A DNA stretch of 64,000 bases from Parascedosporium putredinis (lineage: Eukaryota; Ascomycota; Sordariomycetes; Microascales; Microascaceae): positions 3,906,001-3,970,000 of the forward strand of contig CASHTG010000012.1 of NCBI GenBank assembly GCA_949357655.1. Direction: 5' to 3'. Made by a program: the position numbers and the translations under genes. How positions within the stretch are numbered: position 1 is the first letter of the stretch; each line of letters opens with the position of its first letter. Under the pieces are notes generated by a model, which searched no databases, was not told where the DNA came from, and saw only the letters and a list, made by a program, of their open reading frames with translations. Below are positions 10,701 to 22,670 of this stretch, in pieces.

Positions 10701-13700
10701 TTGCGTCCTGTGTTATAGGACTCTTTCTCGATGCACAGATTGTGCAGCGGCGTGCGGCCGAGGTGGTTCCGCGCGCTCACATCAAGCCCCTGATCCACCA
10801 ACCATTTCCAAAAGGCGAGGCGGCTCGGCGAATCGTGGGATTTATGATTCGCAGGGCTTGCCGCGATCGCGTGGAGGAGCCCGTTCCCAGCGTGGTCGAC
10901 GACATGAATGTCGGGCTCCAGCGAGAGCGCGGCCTCTATCAGTGTGGGCGGCCCCCAGGCGTAGGTACGCCCCCTCCGACCAGACGGTCTTTGCTGACGC
11001 AAACGTGGAGGACAGTGCGGCCCTTGAAGTCCCGAGGAGCGGGTTTAGCTCCTCGTTCGAGGACATTTTGAATCACATTCTTCACCTCGGCGCGCGTCTT
11101 GGCGCCTAGCCTGGACCCGGTCGCGGAAAAGATGCGGAAAAGGAACGAGGCGCCCGCGTTGTCGACGGCGTTGATGTCGGCGCCTGCCGCGAGCAAGCGG
11201 TCCACCAAATCCAGGTTGATCTGGTCCGACTGCATGGAAAGAATGGGCGTCAGGCCCGCGCGATTCCGAGCGTTCGGATTGGCGCCCGCGAGTAGCATGG
11301 CGTCGATGATGTCGGGGTGGTTCGACCACCGCTCCAATGCCACGTGAAGGGCGTTGCTGCCCGCTTTGTTCACGATGTTACAGTCTGGGCCATACTCCAA
11401 GAGTTTGAGAATGGTCTCGTGTCTATAACTGATCATGATGTGGAAAATCGGCGGGCTGCTGCTGCGATCCCTCGCGTTGATGTCGGCACCACCTAGCTCA
11501 ACCAGGCACGCCAGGGCGTCCACGTCCTGCACGTAGTGTAGAGGGTGCGACCGCTCGAGTCGCGAGCGTTTGCATCGGCCCCCGCTTCAAGAAGTAGGCG
11601 CGTGAGAACGGAAGAATAGTGCGCAGCGCCGTGGAGGGCGGTTGCGCCTCCGGGATAGGCACACTGATATATATCCGCACCGGCTTCCAGGAGAAGCGAC
11701 AATATTTTCTCATCCCCTTCCCCACCTGACGAGGGTATACCGTAGAGACTATGCACCCGACAAAGCCTGAGCAGGCTCGTATGCCCCCGCGGCTTTGACG
11801 GGTCGTCGGCGGCGTTCATACCCAACCCCGAGCGATGGCGGCTCTCACACATCAGGTTGGGATCCGCCCCGGCGCGCAGCAGGTGCTCGACCGTAGCGGC
11901 GCTATGGGTGGAACACGCCAGGAATAGCGGCGTGCCCCTGTAGTTTTTGACGTTGACGTCGACACCGGGGTGGGTGAGGATACGCTCCACCACGCTCGCC
12001 TTGCCCCCTCGGCGCCCGAGAGCAATCCGTCGTTGACGGCGTCGACATCCTGAATGAAGCGAAGGAAGACGTCGACGGACTCGACGTGATTGTTTTCGCA
12101 AGCGTACATGAAGGGCGTGTCGCCCACCGTGCCGGCGCTAGTTCCGCACCTCCGCCCGGGATTTTCCTTTGTTTTCGGCGTAAGGGGATCGACGCCTGCC
12201 TCGAGGAGCGTGAGCACGGCCTCGTGGTGGTTGCGCCAGGCGGCTTCGTGGAGCGGCTTGAGGCCCCTTCGCGATTCTGGGGTGTCGGGATCGGCTCCGG
12301 CGGCGATCAAGATGCGAATAATGTCTGCGTTCCCGCCAGCAGCGGCCCACCATCTTTAGGAACCGGCGTCAGTTCGCATTCAACTCAAATACATGCAGCC
12401 ACAACGTCACTTTTGTGAGACCTTGCATTGGTCGGGGGTGCTTACATTGGCGTTGCCTCTCGAGAATCCTTCACGTCAACGTCGATGGTCTTGAGTAATT
12501 CTTTGGTAAAGGAAACCAAGCCCAGATACGCTGAAACGTGAAGTGGGGAGAGGGACTTCGCGCCGCCTCTATCTCGAGACCACTGATAACGTAACCAGGT
12601 CGTCCAAAGGCCCTTATCACTTATAAATCCGTGGATCTCGGCATTTACGCTCGTCTGATCCGAGCCCTCTGCATCGGACACGACGACGTGGTGGTGCCAA
12701 TATCTCCCTGCGTAGTCGAAGAATGGATGCTTAATCCTCAACTTCGATTCGCTCTCGCTGACACCTTCCGGGATTTGTGAAGTTTTGCCCTTAATCGAAT
12801 AGAAGTTGGAGTGGAAGATGGACCCCTCGTCTAGATCCCAGTCGCTGTCGTTGCTGTCGTCAGAACATGTCGCGCCGGCGCATGCCGAACGCAGATAACG
12901 AAGGCACGCAAGGGCTAGCTCGGCGTGTGCAACTCCCTTTCGAGCACTGGGTAACCGGGGTCGCCCTTGCCTCTTGTCGTACCCTTGAGATACTCGGTAA
13001 AGGAATGGTGAACAACAGAGACAGTCTCGTCGGCCAGAATCTCCAAGAGGGGACCGCACGCCGCCCTGATGAGATCCTTGGTGGCCCTCAGGTCCTGCGC
13101 GCCTGAATCCGGGCCGCAGACACGAAGCATCTCGGCAAGCTCTAGCAGACGTAGGGGCCGTATCGCATGGGTTACGGACTGAAGGATTAGCTGTTGTATG
13201 TGTGGGGACACTCCCGACCGGCGGGCGTGCTCGGCTAGAAGATCTGTATACAGGGCGTTGAGATCCTGGGGTAACTGGTTGAGGACTGTGGCAATCTGAG
13301 CACCAGGCTCGAGGAAGGCATCCATTGCCAACTTGGCGTAGAGGAAGAGGCCATTTGCCCGGCCAGGAACAGCATCCTGAATGGTTTGCCATTGACCTCG
13401 CGGGATATCTGAGTGCGATAGGGCGAAGCGCACATATGTGGAGATATCGGCGTCGACCTGGTCTTCCTCAAGTCGGAGATGGAGACAAGGAATGTTTCGG
13501 AGAGGGGCCTCTACAGCGGGGACGGGGCGGCTCGTAATCAGGACTTTAACAGTTCCCGGACGCCACTGACCTAGGGAGCCAAGGGTCTTGAGGAAGGTGT
13601 CGTGTCCACGGTCCATTTCGTCAAGCGCGTCTCCGACGCAAAAGACCCTGCCGGGAAGACGCGAAAAGGCCATACGCAGATCCCTCCAAAGATCATCAAT

Positions 13701-14224
13701 AGAAAGGCTGTCCAGCGATCTAGAGCTTTCAACATAGGTTGCCAACTGCTCCTGCAGAGGCGGGCTATACTGTAGAAGCTGGTCCATCCAGTCACACAGG
13801 AGAGCTCGAGGTGTGTGGTTGGCGTTGATGATCTGGCGAAAGAAGAAAAGAGGACAGGGCATCCCGGGTTTGCCTCAGTAATTTCATCAATCAGCCTTGC
13901 TGCTATCACAGACTTTCCGGACCCGGGAATGCCTCTAAGCCAAAGAAGACCATGTTCAGTGCCATTCAGCCATTCTTGGTAAGTAGGCGTGGAGGTGAGC
14001 CAGGTGCCGGTACCTGCTACGTGGGAAGCGCGGTGCTTGCGGTACTCGCCGCCAGCAATGTTATACGCCGTGGGGTCGAGCCAGGTTTTTATCTCTCGGA
14101 TTGTTTCTGGGGATTGGGGGAGGATTTGCTCGGGGTTGTAGTTGCTCACGTCGTCTCGGTCTATCATGACGAGATCGGGGTCATCCTCACCCTCGAGGTG
14201 TCCCCTCGAGTCTGACTGTGCCAT
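7739..14224 (-). CDS. NACHT-ankyrin repeat STAND receptor, 2133 aa (eight frameshifts)
   Basis: Fungal NLR-like NTPase with a very long ankyrin array, probably cytosolic; the class acts in heterokaryon incompatibility and innate recognition. The start is the ATG at 14224. A short N-terminal region leads to Walker A GIPGSGKS (residues 98-105), Walker B-like DALDEMD and the LITSRP sensor. A winged-helix-like segment and about 30 ankyrin units follow (GADVNAR, GRTPLH types). One intron, 12445-12354, joins EATP to IWWAAAGGN. Reading frame changes occur near 13846-13849, 12935-12937, 12004-12008, 11543-11545, 10970-10974, 10345-10348, 9119-9120 and 8254-8258. Each equals one missing base and each joins two halves of a recognisable motif. 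With these counted, both exons close exactly (593 codons plus 2 nt; 1 nt plus 1540 codons). A non-ankyrin insert of about 150 residues lies around 9700-10250. No N-terminal death-fold or HET domain is visible. Confidence 0.88.
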
Positions 14225-14584
14225 GGTGATGATCTTTGATAAATTCAAGGAGCAGAACTAAAGCTACAAGATGAAAACAAAATGTGTAGTAGGGAAAAGG
14301 GAGCTTGAGCAAGTCCGTTGGTTGTAGGATTCGGAAGGGAGGCGCAGTTGCCCATTTTATATTCTCCCTCGCATTGGGAGGCTGGCGATCTGATTGGCTG
14401 TGTCGGTTACAGGCTGCCGTTGAGCGTTGCTCCTTCCTTGCAACCAAGACGGACCCCGGATATTATTATCACCCCGCATCATCCATGTATTAACCAGATC
14501 GCATCAACCCCGACCGTGCCCCAACATTAGAAACTTCACAGCGAACCCAGGGCCACTTCGGGCCACATCGGAGCGCTTCGTTCG
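14225..14584. other. divergent promoter between NACHT-ankyrin and secreted-protein genes
   Basis: A 360 bp spacer between two divergent starts. TTTTATATTC at about 14354-14363 reads on the minus strand as an AATATAAAA-like TATA element about 130 bp upstream of the NACHT-ankyrin ATG. Confidence 0.4.
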
Positions 14585-15247
14585 ATGATGATGTCGTGGA
14601 TCTTCCTCTGTTATGGGCTTATGCATTTCTTCATCGCCGGCGCGGCTAGCCCCAGCCCCAACTCCATATCACTGGTTCCGCGCCCGCTGCACGCGCGACA
14701 GGACCCCGGATGCGCACCCGATATCATACCTGAGATTATTCCTTCCAGCTTAGAGGTAGCGGCGTGGGGGTTGACGGATGCTGATGACGACCCCGTGGCG
14801 CTGACTGACGAGTTCACATTGAGCTTCACAACCGTCCTCGCTTCCCTTCAAGTGGCACCGAACTGCGAGGAGAGCTTCGAGTACAATGGACTCGGAACCT
14901 CTGTGATCATGACCCATTATACTGGCAAGCTCGTCGATAAGACCAGCGTCATGGATCTCGTTTCCAAGTTTGTCGATGCCATTGTCTCCGGTGCGCTTTC
15001 AGGTCATCAATTCGCCGCGCAAATCTGCGAAGCTGGAGACCCTAGTCGGACCTTTGGGATCGCCGTCGACATTACGGGAGAGGGTGGAGCCGTGCAGCAG
15101 CTTGCGCAGGACTGGAGGAGCGGGGCCTGCGTAGTAGATTTTGACCATTCCCTTCTCATCGACGGGCTACAGTACGCACTGTTCCCAGAAGACGCAATCC
15201 CGGCGCCGGATGGAGAGGACCCATCGGATCCAGGCAGCAACCTTTGA
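14585..15247 (+). CDS. small secreted protein, four mature cysteines
   Basis: Single-exon ORF of 220 aa with no family I recognise. The first 20 or so residues form a signal peptide (hydrophobic core WIFLCYGLMHFFIAGA). After a likely cleavage around AGA/ASP, the mature chain has four cysteines (in PGCAP, NCEES, ICEAG, ACVVD), enough for two disulphides, and is acidic with a Pro/Asp-rich end. Three consecutive Met codons make the exact start ambiguous by two residues. Size, secretion and cysteine content fit an extracellular or effector-like role, but no function can be read from sequence. It is divergent from the NACHT-ankyrin gene with a 360 bp spacer. Confidence 0.6.
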   Translation: MMMSWIFLCYGLMHFFIAGAASPSPNSISLVPRPLHARQDPGCAPDIIPEIIPSSLEVAAWGLTDADDDPVALTDEFTLSFTTVLASLQVAPNCEESFEYNGLGTSVIMTHYTGKLVDKTSVMDLVSKFVDAIVSGALSGHQFAAQICEAGDPSRTFGIAVDITGEGGAVQQLAQDWRSGACVVDFDHSLLIDGLQYALFPEDAIPAPDGEDPSDPGSNL

Positions 15248-16536
15248 GGATACACTACACCAAGCCGGCCAAACGAGTGGGGCTAGTTTGCCGGGGTCTG
15301 ACCCAAGTCGAGGGCACATAGAAGCGCGATTCCCAGAGCCCTATAATCTTCCAGACCTAAACCTCGAACACTTGCAACGTTTCCCGGCATCTGGTACCAA
15401 CACGCACCAAGCACCTAAACGCGTGCAAGTTGAGACATTGCTAGACGAGTATTTATCGGAAAGACGTCTTATGTCCTTGGGCCCTGACTGTGGAGGATCG
15501 TATCTTGAGGATAGGTATCTCTTCAGCTTACTGTTACTAGTCTCGGGGAGAGATGAAACATGGGTAAAATGGAGGCACTTACAGCTACCGAAGTGCGGGG
15601 ATGGCACACTGAGGATAGGAAGGGACGGTCGTATTGGTGGTGTAGTGATATGAATAGAATGTATATAGAGCCACTGCGAGACTCTCTAGAATTTGATGAG
15701 AAAATGAGACTTTGGCGATATCCCATGTTGACACACATGTAAATAGCGTGGCATTGGTAGGGTCTGATGGAACACCAAGATTGGGGCTTCTTGAGCCCTG
15801 TCTGCCTTGGAGTTTATCGATGATGTATTTATCAATGGATCTATTCCAGAGTCGATAGGCGTGTCAAACATGGACCGGTTGACAGGAAACTCTACAATGG
15901 ATCCGGTCTATGTACGGGGAAAGTTGGCCCCACTCGCAGCCGGCGGTGGGGTTCGTTGTCCGGGTTTGGGCTACAGGTCAAGGGGGGCGTTAGCGAGGAG
16001 ACTTGAGCCACGCGACAATTAATAGCGAGGTTCCGTCTTACGATGGAAGCCTTTAGGAGATTTTGAGATGTACAGAAAACCTTCGATGCGCGTTCCAGTC
16101 AACGTTGTCAGAGAGTCGACAATGCTTGCTTACCTGTTCGGGATAAGAGAAGCCCCGATGCCGCCCATGGTAGAATACTGGCTACCATAAAAGTTGCAAA
16201 CATCAATAGAGCGTGCCAATCACGTGCAGATTCAATGCGGTTCAAGGTTGCCTAATCAGACAGTTTAAAGACTAGAATTTTGTATAGCCGATTCAGTGAC
16301 GCTGAAGGAAGTGAGAATGACTCGATGCACGATGTCGTAGTGGGCGGAGTTGTTATAAATCCTACCCACCATCCGCCTATTTGTTCACGGACCCTCGAAT
16401 CCTCCTCTCTGTACATGTTGTCTTTTAAACAATCAACACCCACTTTCTGCATCTTGGTTGTCTCTCTAAAATCTACCTCATCCCCACTTTGACCGTCGTA
16501 GTCAAGTAAATCGGACGAAAGTCGACCTTGTTCGCC
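15248..16536. other. intergenic
   Basis: No frame shows sustained coding character or a recognisable domain. The ORF on 15141-15653 overlaps the end of the secreted-protein gene in another frame and has no signature. Confidence 0.4.
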
Positions 16537-17160
16537 ATGTCGGACACTCTTGATCTTGGCCCTCTTCCCAAAACCATCACTGGCAGCTGTCAGTGCAAAA
16601 GGATTGCCTACAAAGTGGATTTCGGCGAGAACCACTCTTTCACTGATGCCGTAAGATGATGCCTGGTAAACATGCCGGGGCCGCCCTCTTTCCCCCTTCC
16701 TTCCCCGTCGATTTGAAATACCCACCCGGTCTAACGCCTGGCAGAGCGGAACATGCCAATGCACGCAGTGTCGAAGGAGCACTTCTTGCCTCTTCTTCGT
16801 CTACCACAAGGTTCCATATTCGTCTCTGACCTGGACCACGCCTACCGATACGATTAAAAACTACTATTGCACAGAGGGCAACGCCCGAGGCTTTTGCGCC
16901 GAGTGTGGTACCTTTCTGTACTGGCGGCGGGAGACAGGTCCCAACATCAGCATCGCCATCGGTACGGTAGACCCGCTCTACCTGTTCGGCGAGGGATGGG
17001 AGAAATCCAACGGAGAAGTGCCCAAGGGGGATTTGGGAGGGCTCTCGTGAATAGCGGCGGGGGTCACGAATGGGTGCAGAACGAGATCCCCGGCGTGACA
17101 GATGATATGCGCCTCGTAGGCGTAGGTGGAAGAGGAGATAGATATGTTTCCGAGGACTGA
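16537..17160 (+). CDS. GFA-family (CENP-V/GFA domain) protein (one frameshift)
   Basis: Glutathione-dependent formaldehyde-activating enzyme family, a small zinc-binding beta fold; actual activity in fungi is mostly untested. Exon 1 is 16537-16650, the intron 16651-16744 has a GTAAGA donor and CAG acceptor, exon 2 is 16745-17160. Zinc ligands are visible in order: GSCQC, then TCQCTQC with CRRS after the splice, and FCAECGTFLYW. The frame changes at the G-run 17026-17030 (one missing base). Without it the protein stops at 17048-17050; with it the usual family C-terminus (HEWVQNEIPGVTD) continues to the TGA at 17158-17160, 176 aa. It lies 0.95 kb upstream of the decarboxylase gene on the same strand. 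Confidence 0.85.
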
Positions 17161-18111
17161 AGTGAGAAAAGTATATGACCTATCTAAATCGAACCAGATT
17201 GCCCGAAATCGGTTGTACCGGGTTCTATCATTCTAGCCCTAGAGCGAAGATGTAATCTTCTTACTTTGACAGTCACTTGATTTCTCTGTAGAGCTGAGGG
17301 TTTAATCGGCTGAAGCCACTGGATTCGTATCCGGGCGTGACGATCTACATCTATCCAATCTGACCAAATGCCATTCTTCCGACAAGCCCGATCAAAACTT
17401 CTCGGCCTAATTTTGAATCTATTTTCTTCCTTTCAGGATGCCTTTTCAGGCCTCTTCTCACACACTCGGCCAATTGAAATTTCGGACTACTCGGCGACAC
17501 TACCAGGAAAGAAACTACATTGTAACAAAAACGGAGCCGAATTCTTGCTGTTTTCATTGCTTTGCTTTTTTTCTCTCTCTTCCTCTTTTCGTGGATAGGG
17601 TAGAGAGCTTGAGGAACTCGAGCGTACCTCGCCGGTGATGACGAGTAGCCTGTACCAAGCGCCCATAAAACACATGTGCATGAAACGGAGGCTAAACCTT
17701 TTCTTCATACCCTCGTTTGTGCTTTGGTTGACATAGTGGCCTAAGCCACTGGCCGGAACCCCGGATAAGCGTGCATCCGTCATTGACCCGAGATGCCTTT
17801 CCCTCCCCGGCGTTTTGTCGGGCCGCTATTGCGCCTCGCAAGTTGAGCATAGGATTCTAGCTCTCGTCGAATTTGAAGTTGCTGATGATGGGTTTATTCC
17901 TGAAGATCAGCATGAAAAAGTCAAATGAAAGGTTGCGCGTGAGCGGCGTCGTTTTATTCGATTCTAACGATATTGCCCCGGCTTATAAGTAAGAGTCCCT
18001 ACTGTGTATCTTGCCCGCCCTATGCTTTGAGCCTTGGGCCCACCCTTAAAGACGACCATAGCCTACACTCCTTCCTTGCAGAATTACCTAGTTAACCCCT
18101 TCCAAGTTCCC
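17161..18111. other. intergenic
   Basis: 3' flank of the GFA gene and upstream region of the decarboxylase gene. T-rich in the middle; no supported ORF. Confidence 0.4.
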
Positions 18112-21100
18112 ATGGCGGAGACAGATCTCAATCGAAGTTGGCATGCCAAAGTTGGGTCCTGGTTCTTGGGGCCTCGCGCCGAGAACCTTGGTCTTCTGAG
18201 GGACATGCTCAACAGCGTTTTGACGGACCATGCCGAGGCTAGGAGGAGCCTGTTTCCTCATGACCCTGCCTTTATCCTCCGCAGCATGCAGTCAGCGGAG
18301 TCTTTTACCTATAGGGTTGGCAAGTTCAAGGAAGACGTCCGAGAGCTGTCCCGGAATCTGGCCAAGCATTCTACTCCGATTTGGTCACCTAGATACAATG
18401 GCCACATGAGTATGGATACCACACTTGCGGGTATAGTCGGCTGTAAGTTGAACATGATATAGTTCCGAAATCATCAATTATACGATAGAAGCTGACTTAT
18501 TGTAAGACGTGGCTGCCATGTTGCACAACCCGAACAACGTGGGAACGGAGGGCAGTGCGTTGACCTCTCAGCTCGAGAAGGAGGTTGGCGAGGATCTGTG
18601 TAGGATGCTAGGCTATTACAAGAACCGCAATGTTACGCCTTGGGGTCATTTGACTTCCGTACGTTGCGGTGACCCTCGTTGTCTCGTCTGTTACCAAACT
18701 GTATGCTAACTTGGTCCAACCAACAGGGCGGCTCTGTTGCAAATCTCGAGGCCACTTGGGCTTGTAAGCATCATCATGAAGCGAAGGGTAACTAGGAGAA
18801 GGAATCACAAGGCAATAATAGTGTGAATGCAGGCCAAGCCATCTTCTCCGCCTTGTTCAAGCAGATCGCGCTGACAATATTGACCTGACGTATAGTCCGA
18901 AACCTCAAGTTTTACCCCTTGTCTCTGCGGGAGGCCACCCTCGCCGACGGACCACTATCCTTTCTTCAACATTCAGAGCCTCCATTCGAGGTAGAAACAT
19001 CTCAGGGAGTTAGAAAGCAATTTACGCAACTCTCTGTATGGGAGCTTCTCAATCTTAAACCGTCCACGGTACTGGAGCTACCGACGCGCCTGGCCGCAGA
19101 ATATTTCATTTCTTCGACATTCCTGCAAAGTGCGCTCAATCCGTACCTAGTCCAGACGACAGGCAAGGATGTTCTAGAGGCGAAATATGGTATCCCACCT
19201 GGGAAAGTTCTCCTTGGCGCCACTAAGCACTATTCGTGGCCTAAGAATGGAGGTACGTCTCCGAGCTCTGTGAACCCTGCGAAAGTTCTCTCCACTACGG
19301 CCCCCTCTTGCGCAACATCGCTCGGTATATCGCATTGCCAATTAGCACTCCGGTACTAGCTGATGATCTGACCAACGCTCTAGCCATCTCCGGAATCGGT
19401 TCCGCCAATTTCATTGAGGTTTCTGTGGATGAGCAGGCGCGCCTGGACACGGAGGCCCTCAGAGCTCTGCTGGATACGCTTATCCGAAAGCAGATCCCCG
19501 TGTTCGCAGTTGTCGCCATTGCTGGGTCCACCGAACACGGTGCTTGCGATCCCGTCTCTGAGATTGTCCAGATCCGCGAGGAGTATGAAAAAAGGGCCTG
19601 ACGTTTACCATCCACTGCGATGCGGCTTGGGGAGGTTACTTTGCCTCGATGGTGGACTTCTCTCCCCGCCAGAAGCGTGAGAAGGAAATTCCTTTTGCTA
19701 TTCCTCGTGCTAGCCAGACGTGGGGTGGTTTATTGTCCTCCTTGGTACCCTTCTGCGGGAGCCACGGGTATGGTAACAAAGCAGGTTCATCAGTCCCTCC
19801 TCGCCATGAAAAATGGGGCAGTCTCTTCACTTCAATAACGAGCTCATGTTCTGGCAAAGCTACCGACGGCCGCATGCCATATGTCCCGGCCATGGCTCTC
19901 TCGCGCTATACCGAACACCAGCTCACACATCTCCACCACGCGGATAGCATTACGATTGATCCGCACAAGTAGGTACATCGCCAGTCATATTCTTGCCTGA
20001 TCCAAGGCCTCATAAAACAAGCTAACGCACCGTCTTGAATCATCTATCTAGGTCTGGCTATCTCAATTACGCCGCCGGGGGACTATGCTACCGGGATGAG
20101 CGAACGAGATACCTCATCACTTGGACGAGCCCGATCGTCTCCCACAATCATGATCAAGTCGAGAATATGGGCGCTTACGGAGTTGAGGGAAGTAAGGCTG
20201 GCGCGACCGCAGCAGCTGTTTGGTTGACGCACAAAACAATTGGCCTTCATCAGCTAGGATATGGCCGGCTGCTAGGTGAAGCCCTTTTTACCTCTACCAA
20301 GGTAGGTTGTAGTATAGACGTAAGCGCCCTTCCCCTGATGATCTACATCTTAACGTTCTTTCGCGATTATAAGCTTTATTGCCACTGGGCAACCATGACG
20401 GACTCGGATGACGACCTGATTGTAGTTCCATTCGTTCAACTCCCCAGCGAGCGGATGGGCAAAGGCAGGGAGATAGTTGAAGCAGACAAGCAGAGAATAC
20501 GGGATGAGATTCTCGGGCCGACCAACGAGCAGATTTACGAGAACAAGGACTCGTGGGATCTCATGTCGGAGCTTGGCGGAGACTTGATGATTAACGCGTT
20601 CGCGTGCAACTTCAAGATTCACGGCAAGCCAAACACAAACGTAGTAAGTTCCATCAGACATATCCGTCTCGTGCGCTAGGACGACTTTGAGAAGCGATCT
20701 TCTGCTTACCACAAACTGGCTTGTCTGCTCTGGTTTTAGGGAGAGGCCAACTACCTTAACCAGCGTATATTTTCTCGACTCTCCATCTCCTCCATCAAAG
20801 ACACGATAGCGGACAAGCCTATGATACTAACCTCGTCCGTTTTTGCCGAAGAGGCGTACGGAAGGTGTTTACAAACCTTTAAAAAGCGCCTACGGCTCTC
20901 GGATGGCCAAGAAGCCACCCGCGGTGACCTGAGATTCCTGGTCAATGTGACAATGTGCCCGTGGACCTCAGATGGGCCGTTCCTGAACAACTTAGTATCT
21001 TCGTTTCGACATGTTGCCATGGAGGAGATCAAGCGCTGCAAGATCCGCAATGAAGTCAAGCCAGGTTTACACGCTTTCGTTATGCAGGGCCTCGACAACA

Positions 21101-21616
21101 TCTTCCTTGTCCACCTACCAATGTTCCACATGGCGAGCCATCGCTGGCAACTCATCATCACGGCAGACTTCCCCCAATGTGCATGCCAGGTTCAAGGCGC
21201 TCCGCGCACAACACCCTACCAAGCTGTACACCATGTCGAACGGGAACCTGGCTAACCTTGACGACATGATTAAGCCTGACTCAGACCTTGACTGGCGCAT
21301 GATGGAGGGAATTCCCGGGAAACCAGGCGCTCAACTAATCACGACTTTCAGACTATCCAACATCCATGTTGTTGTCAAAGAATCTTTATCATCTGGTGCA
21401 CTGCACTCGCATTATCCCGACCGAATGCCATTCTATCTTTACGGCTCCCAGAACGAGCTACACCTTGACCATATCTTGACCATGCCTCCAAATATTCAGC
21501 TCACGGCTGACCGCATCCAGGCGGAACTGACTCCGCCACTGAGCGAGAAACAATTGAGAAACGGCGTTGTCGCGGTGTTTGAGGACATGTTTGAGAAGAG
21601 CTTTCAACCATTGTAA
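18112..21616 (+). CDS. PLP-dependent (tyrosine/aromatic) decarboxylase-like protein (two frameshifts)
   Basis: Group II pyridoxal-phosphate decarboxylase of the long fungal type (about 950 aa), probably cytosolic; aromatic L-amino acids are the likely substrates, unproven. Exons: 18112-18442, 18507-18658, 18727-18763, 18896-19252, 19384-19968, 20052-20301, 20374-20643, 20740-21616. Early motifs are NPNNVGTEGS and the HLTSGGSVANLEATW block. Then come GSTEHGACDP, HCDAAWGGY and the PLP-lysine motif ADSITIDPHKSGY, split by the intron at 19969. Frame changes occur at the A/G run 19588-19596 (one base missing) and the C-run 21171-21175 (one extra base, or two missing). With both counted all exons close, 952 aa. 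Between FASM and the YVPAMALSRYTE block there are about 60 extra residues, possibly an unspliced in-phase intron. The very large C-terminal half is family-typical. Confidence 0.82.
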
Positions 21617-22670
21617 GTGTCGGAAGACGTTCTAGCCCTGCCCTCGAGACCTATTTCGTCCTGAAACATGTTTTTCCATATCCGCACGCGCTCGTTCTTG
21701 TTGCGTTTTCGACTATGAGGGACTGATCAAAATGGTGATGAGACAGAAATGAACACCAGCTCATAATTGACAAGCTGGGGCACCGCCTTGCGCAAGCCTC
21801 CAGCCATAAGATCACGGTTTATCGCAGCTACGTGAGCTTCAGGGAAGGAATTGGGCGACCTATTGCTACGGGAACTATCAAAATTGGTGGCAGCGTGTTC
21901 TCTGACTGGGAAAATGTGAACAGGGACCCGAGCGAGGGCTCTTGATGCAAAGCAGGGAATACCCTGTCACCGAACAAGCGGCCGGCTCCTCCACACCAAC
22001 CCTTTCCTTCTTTTTTGTTTTTTCTTACTTTATTTGTCCCCAATACATACCTATTGCAGCGCCGCATACGGCCTCGAAATATGCAAGTAGAAAGAAAGGG
22101 TAGTGAAAAGGCCGAGCAGAGATTATTATGAAGCTGAGAGCTAGACTCATTGGTCGTGTAAACTAGGCGGGCAATCATTGGATGTAGGCACCTTGTGAGG
22201 TGGATTCAAGCGTGCCAAGATAGATGCCGACTTTTGAAAGGCCACTCGTCGCTTCGCTTTGCTCCTTTCGAGCAAACAACCGTGAGCTGGGCCTCGGCGT
22301 CCGAGCCCATGATTTCTAACTTCGCCAATTGTGCCTTCTCCTTCCTGTTGGCTGCAGTCATGTGATGTAGCCCCGAAATCCCTGCCACTTGCGTCCCTTT
22401 TGAGATGGCGGAGAGGCACCGGGGTGATGGGGGACGTGGGATGTGAAATGTGGGATGTGGGATGTTGGTCCGTGGCGATTGGGCACACTCCCCTTAACGC
22501 CACATCCTGGACAGAATGGGCTTCCCAAATCATACCTCCTAACCCGTCCTGTCCCCCTCTTTTCGCTCGGGCGCTCCCTTTTGTCGTTGCTTGTGAACCT
22601 TTCTACTTCTCGCGCAGCCCAATTGCTACAAAGATAGCAAGCTTGCAATCCGCTTCAAGAACGCATCGCC
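21617..22670. other. intergenic, with short GGGATGTG repeats
   Basis: Lies between the decarboxylase and methyltransferase genes. Around 22431-22466 GGGATGTG/GAAATGTG-like 8-mers repeat imperfectly four times. No gene is supported. Confidence 0.4.

Noticed and set aside
7739..14224. Programmed ribosomal frameshifting as explanation for the ankyrin gene
   Set aside because: Eight sites in one gene without a common slippery sequence, and the same signature in unrelated housekeeping genes, make an assembly artefact far more likely.
22430..22470. Repeats near the methyltransferase promoter as a CRISPR or minisatellite
   Set aside because: Only four imperfect 8-bp units without spacers; eukaryotic context.
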